In this document: piece after piece, positions 62,322 through 64,000 of the stretch
Numbering within the stretch: position 1 is the stretch's first letter
Layout of the letters: the number at the start of each line of letters is the position of its first letter
Assembly (NCBI RefSeq): GCF_032773895.1
Contig: NZ_CP120416.1
Location: 4,679,001-4,743,000 of the forward strand
Length of the DNA stretch: 64,000 nucleotides
Reading direction: 5' to 3'
Source of the DNA: Teredinibacter sp. KSP-S5-2
GTDB taxonomy: Bacteria; Pseudomonadota; Gammaproteobacteria; Pseudomonadales; Cellvibrionaceae
Notes under the pieces: model-generated
The model's database searches: none
What the model saw: the letters and a program-made list of their open reading frames with translations, nothing else
What the model was told of the DNA's origin: nothing
Position numbers and translations under genes: made by a program

Positions 62322-62945
62322 ATGTCAGCAATAAAATTATATCGCCACCCTTTATCCGGTCACTCTCACCGGGTTGAAGTTTTTTTATCGTTATTAGATG
62401 TAGATTTTGAGTTGGTCAATGTCGACCTGAAGAATGGTGAGCATAAGCAGCCACAGTTTTTGCAAAAAAATATATTTGGCCAGGTGCCTGTTCTGGAAGA
62501 TGGTGATATCACGTTAAGTGATTCCAACGCTATTCTTCTATATCTTGCTAATAAGTATGACAAAAATAAAACCTGGTATCCCGACAATATTATTGTTGCC
62601 GCCGAGATCCAGCGTTTTCTTTCTGTGGCAGCGGGTCGTGTCGCATTTGGCCCGGCCGCTGCAAGGTTGATAAACGTGTTTGGTGCCGGCTTGGATGCCG
62701 ATTTTGCAATTACCACTTCTCATGCACTGTTTGCGGTTTTAGAACAGCATTTGGCAGGCAAGGATTGGTTGGTATCAGATCATCCCACTATTGCAGACGT
62801 GGCCAACTATACTTACATTGCCCACGCGCCTGAAGGTAGCGTATCTCTTGACGATTACCCCAATATAAAAAACTGGTTGCATCGATTTGAACAACTTCCA
62901 GGTTTTGTCCCTATGCAGTCTACCCCTGTTGGACTTTGTGCATAA
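62322..62945 (+). CDS. Glutathione S-transferase
   Basis: A 207-residue two-domain GST. The thioredoxin-like domain starts IKLYRHPLSGHSHRVEVFL with Ser or His as possible catalytic residue, NIFGQVPVLEDGD gives the cis-Pro, and LSDSNAILLYLA the glutathione-binding Ser. The C-terminal helical domain has TIADVANYTYIAHAPEG. It should conjugate glutathione to electrophiles. It is 31 bases after the DUF1348 gene in a unit run from the TetR-controlled promoter. Confidence 0.92.
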   Translation: MSAIKLYRHPLSGHSHRVEVFLSLLDVDFELVNVDLKNGEHKQPQFLQKNIFGQVPVLEDGDITLSDSNAILLYLANKYDKNKTWYPDNIIVAAEIQRFLSVAAGRVAFGPAAARLINVFGAGLDADFAITTSHALFAVLEQHLAGKDWLVSDHPTIADVANYTYIAHAPEGSVSLDDYPNIKNWLHRFEQLPGFVPMQSTPVGLCA

Positions 62946-62951
62946 AAGTAA

Positions 62952-62969
62952 GGCTACCTTCGGGTAGCC
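62952..62969 (+). other. UUCG-capped hairpin between GST and oxidoreductase genes
   Basis: GGCTACC, TTCG, GGTAGCC: a perfect seven-base stem closed by the extra-stable C(UUCG)G loop, six bases after the GST stop. No T run follows, so it is more likely an mRNA-stabilising or partial attenuator element than a terminator. Confidence 0.65.
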
Positions 62970-62989
62970 GAAACGAAAGAGCATCTGAA

Positions 62990-64000
62990 ATGGAAAAATA
63001 CGAGTCTCCCGAATCACCCTTTCATGATGGGGAAAAGCAAGTTCAGCAAATAGTTGGCGTGCGGGAGAAAATGGAGCCTTTGGGTCGCCGGTATATTCGA
63101 AAATACATGCCCGAACAACACCAACGTTTTTATCAAAATCTACCTTACGTTTTTATTGGGTATGTTGATGACGATGGTTGGCCTAGAGCAACTATCGTAA
63201 CAGGAAAACCGGGATTTATACGCGCTCTTAATGATCATCAATTGTCTATTAATGGTGAGATGATTTATGACGATCCAGCTCGGAAACTTATTAGAAGCGG
63301 GTTGAAAGTGGGCATGTTGGGTATTGAACTGCATACCCGAAGACGAAACCGATTAAACGGTGAAGTTGTGGATGGGAATTTCTCAAGGTTTACGGTTAAT
63401 GTTGATCAGACATTTGGTAACTGCCCGCAGTATATTCAAAAGCGGGAGTTGATAAAAACAGTCAGTATTAAACCAGAGAAAAAGGAATTTTTCCGTTTTT
63501 CTGAAAAAGAGAAATTGTTTTTGGAGCAGTGTGACACTTTTTTTGTTGCGAGTTCTACTGGTGATAGTAATGATATAAATCAGGGGGTAGATATTTCTCA
63601 TCGTGGAGGCAAGCCCGGTTTTATTCGAATTAACTCTGATCGTTCTATCACCGTGCCAGACTATCCAGGTAATCTTCTCTTTAATACTTTGGGAAACTTT
63701 TTAGTGAACCCTAAAGCGGGGTTGTTATTTGTCGACTTTGAATCCGGGGGTCTTATGAGTTTGATAGGTAAGGTTCGGCTGGATTTTGATTCAAGTGATA
63801 GAGAGTTTTTTCGTAGTGCGGAACGACTGTGGCATTTTGACTTAGAGTTTGGTCATTATATTAAATATGCTCTGCCATATCGTTGGCACTTGGAGGAATA
63901 TTCGCCAAATTCACTCTTGGCTGGTAATTGGGACGAGGCAGCTGCCCGCCGGAAATTAATGGAAGAAAAAAAACAGTGGTTTTCTGTTCAAGTTAAAAAA
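62990..64000 (+). CDS. PPOX-family flavin oxidoreductase (N-terminal part, runs off the window)
   Basis: A reading frame opens at ATG 62990 and stays open for 337 codons to the right edge. The start (SPFHDGEKQVQQIVGVREKM, GRRYIRKYMPEQHQRF) and the flavin-binding barrel (YVFIGYVDDDGWPRATIV, then GMLGIELHTRRRNRLNG) match the pyridoxamine 5'-phosphate oxidase-like family that is usually fused to a ferredoxin reductase-type FAD/NAD module and a 2Fe-2S domain; those would lie outside the window. A second PPOX-like half is visible from about residue 155 (FVASSTGDSN, RGGKPGFIRI). It is probably the third gene of the TetR-controlled unit. Confidence 0.85.
   Translation, partial: MEKYESPESPFHDGEKQVQQIVGVREKMEPLGRRYIRKYMPEQHQRFYQNLPYVFIGYVDDDGWPRATIVTGKPGFIRALNDHQLSINGEMIYDDPARKLIRSGLKVGMLGIELHTRRRNRLNGEVVDGNFSRFTVNVDQTFGNCPQYIQKRELIKTVSIKPEKKEFFRFSEKEKLFLEQCDTFFVASSTGDSNDINQGVDISHRGGKPGFIRINSDRSITVPDYPGNLLFNTLGNFLVNPKAGLLFVDFESGGLMSLIGKVRLDFDSSDREFFRSAERLWHFDLEFGHYIKYALPYRWHLEEYSPNSLLAGNWDEAAARRKLMEEKKQWFSVQVKK

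Noticed and set aside
62952-62969. UUCG hairpin as an intrinsic terminator
   Set aside because: No T run follows on either strand; kept only as a hairpin.
63140-63601. Two short minus-strand frames at the right end
   Set aside because: They are antisense to the open PPOX-family gene that runs from 62990 to the edge.

Overview
The window looks like part of the chromosome of a marine or lignocellulose/chitin-degrading gammaproteobacterium near Cellvibrionaceae (Saccharophagus, Teredinibacter and Cellvibrio relatives). This is an inference from gene content: a long poly-serine linker in a secreted lipoprotein, a PEP-CTERM protein, an aryl polyene pigment cluster, a GlcNAc/TonB/SapC/halogenase locus, and gmk-rpoZ-spoT-ridA near oxyR-recG with phoBR near ubiA, which resembles the Pseudomonas arrangement. 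No tRNA, rRNA, IS element, prophage or CRISPR array was seen.

1-14325 (+): an almost continuous, translationally coupled aryl polyene (APE) cluster. It starts in the tail of an upstream gene and runs through a hotdog dehydratase (ApeI-like), a glycosyltransferase, a lipid acyltransferase, an MIO-type aromatic amino acid ammonia-lyase, a thioesterase, a LolA-like carrier, an MMPL/RND exporter, an FAD-dependent halogenase-like enzyme, a DUF3261 lipoprotein, a ketosynthase, a second dehydratase (ApeP-like), a ketoreductase, a second ketosynthase, a lipoprotein alpha/beta hydrolase and a methyltransferase. The order follows the E. coli apeI-apeR order, with the ammonia-lyase and the halogenase added. 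The likely scheme is: ammonia-lyase makes an aryl-acrylate starter, KS/KR/DH extend it to a polyene, and the thioesterase, acyltransferase, carrier and exporter move the lipid to the outer membrane.

14338-15853 (-): a single-domain response regulator and a PEP-CTERM surface protein. 16238-25908 (+): amino-sugar use, with nagA-nagB, a Gfo/Idh/MocA oxidoreductase, a strongly codon-biased TonB-dependent receptor, SapC, a tryptophan-halogenase-family protein and a BadF-type GlcNAc kinase. 25993-30359 (+): a CofD-related protein, YaaA, a CheY-PilZ-like regulator and a photolyase. 30361-37189 (-): a PQQ sugar dehydrogenase/cytochrome c lipoprotein with a 19-copy hexanucleotide serine repeat, a FemAB-like acyltransferase, phoR-phoB and ubiA. 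37296-45226: HU, a dicarboxylate symporter, a methyltransferase, an MFS efflux protein, an orphan OmpR-type regulator with a small secreted partner, and a TonB receptor.

45494-57219 (mostly -): an HDOD/YbaK signalling protein, recG, oxyR, then a (+) accessory block (SDR, DUF1851-like, a possible heme-thiolate peroxidase, an unknown gene whose start codon sits in a hairpin), then ridA, spoT, rpoZ and gmk. 57553-64000: a DUF2167 membrane protein, a Crp/Fnr regulator with a YdcZ transporter, GNAT and nitroreductase, and a TetR-controlled DUF1348-GST unit with two identical palindromes in its promoter, followed by a PPOX-family oxidoreductase that runs off the right edge.
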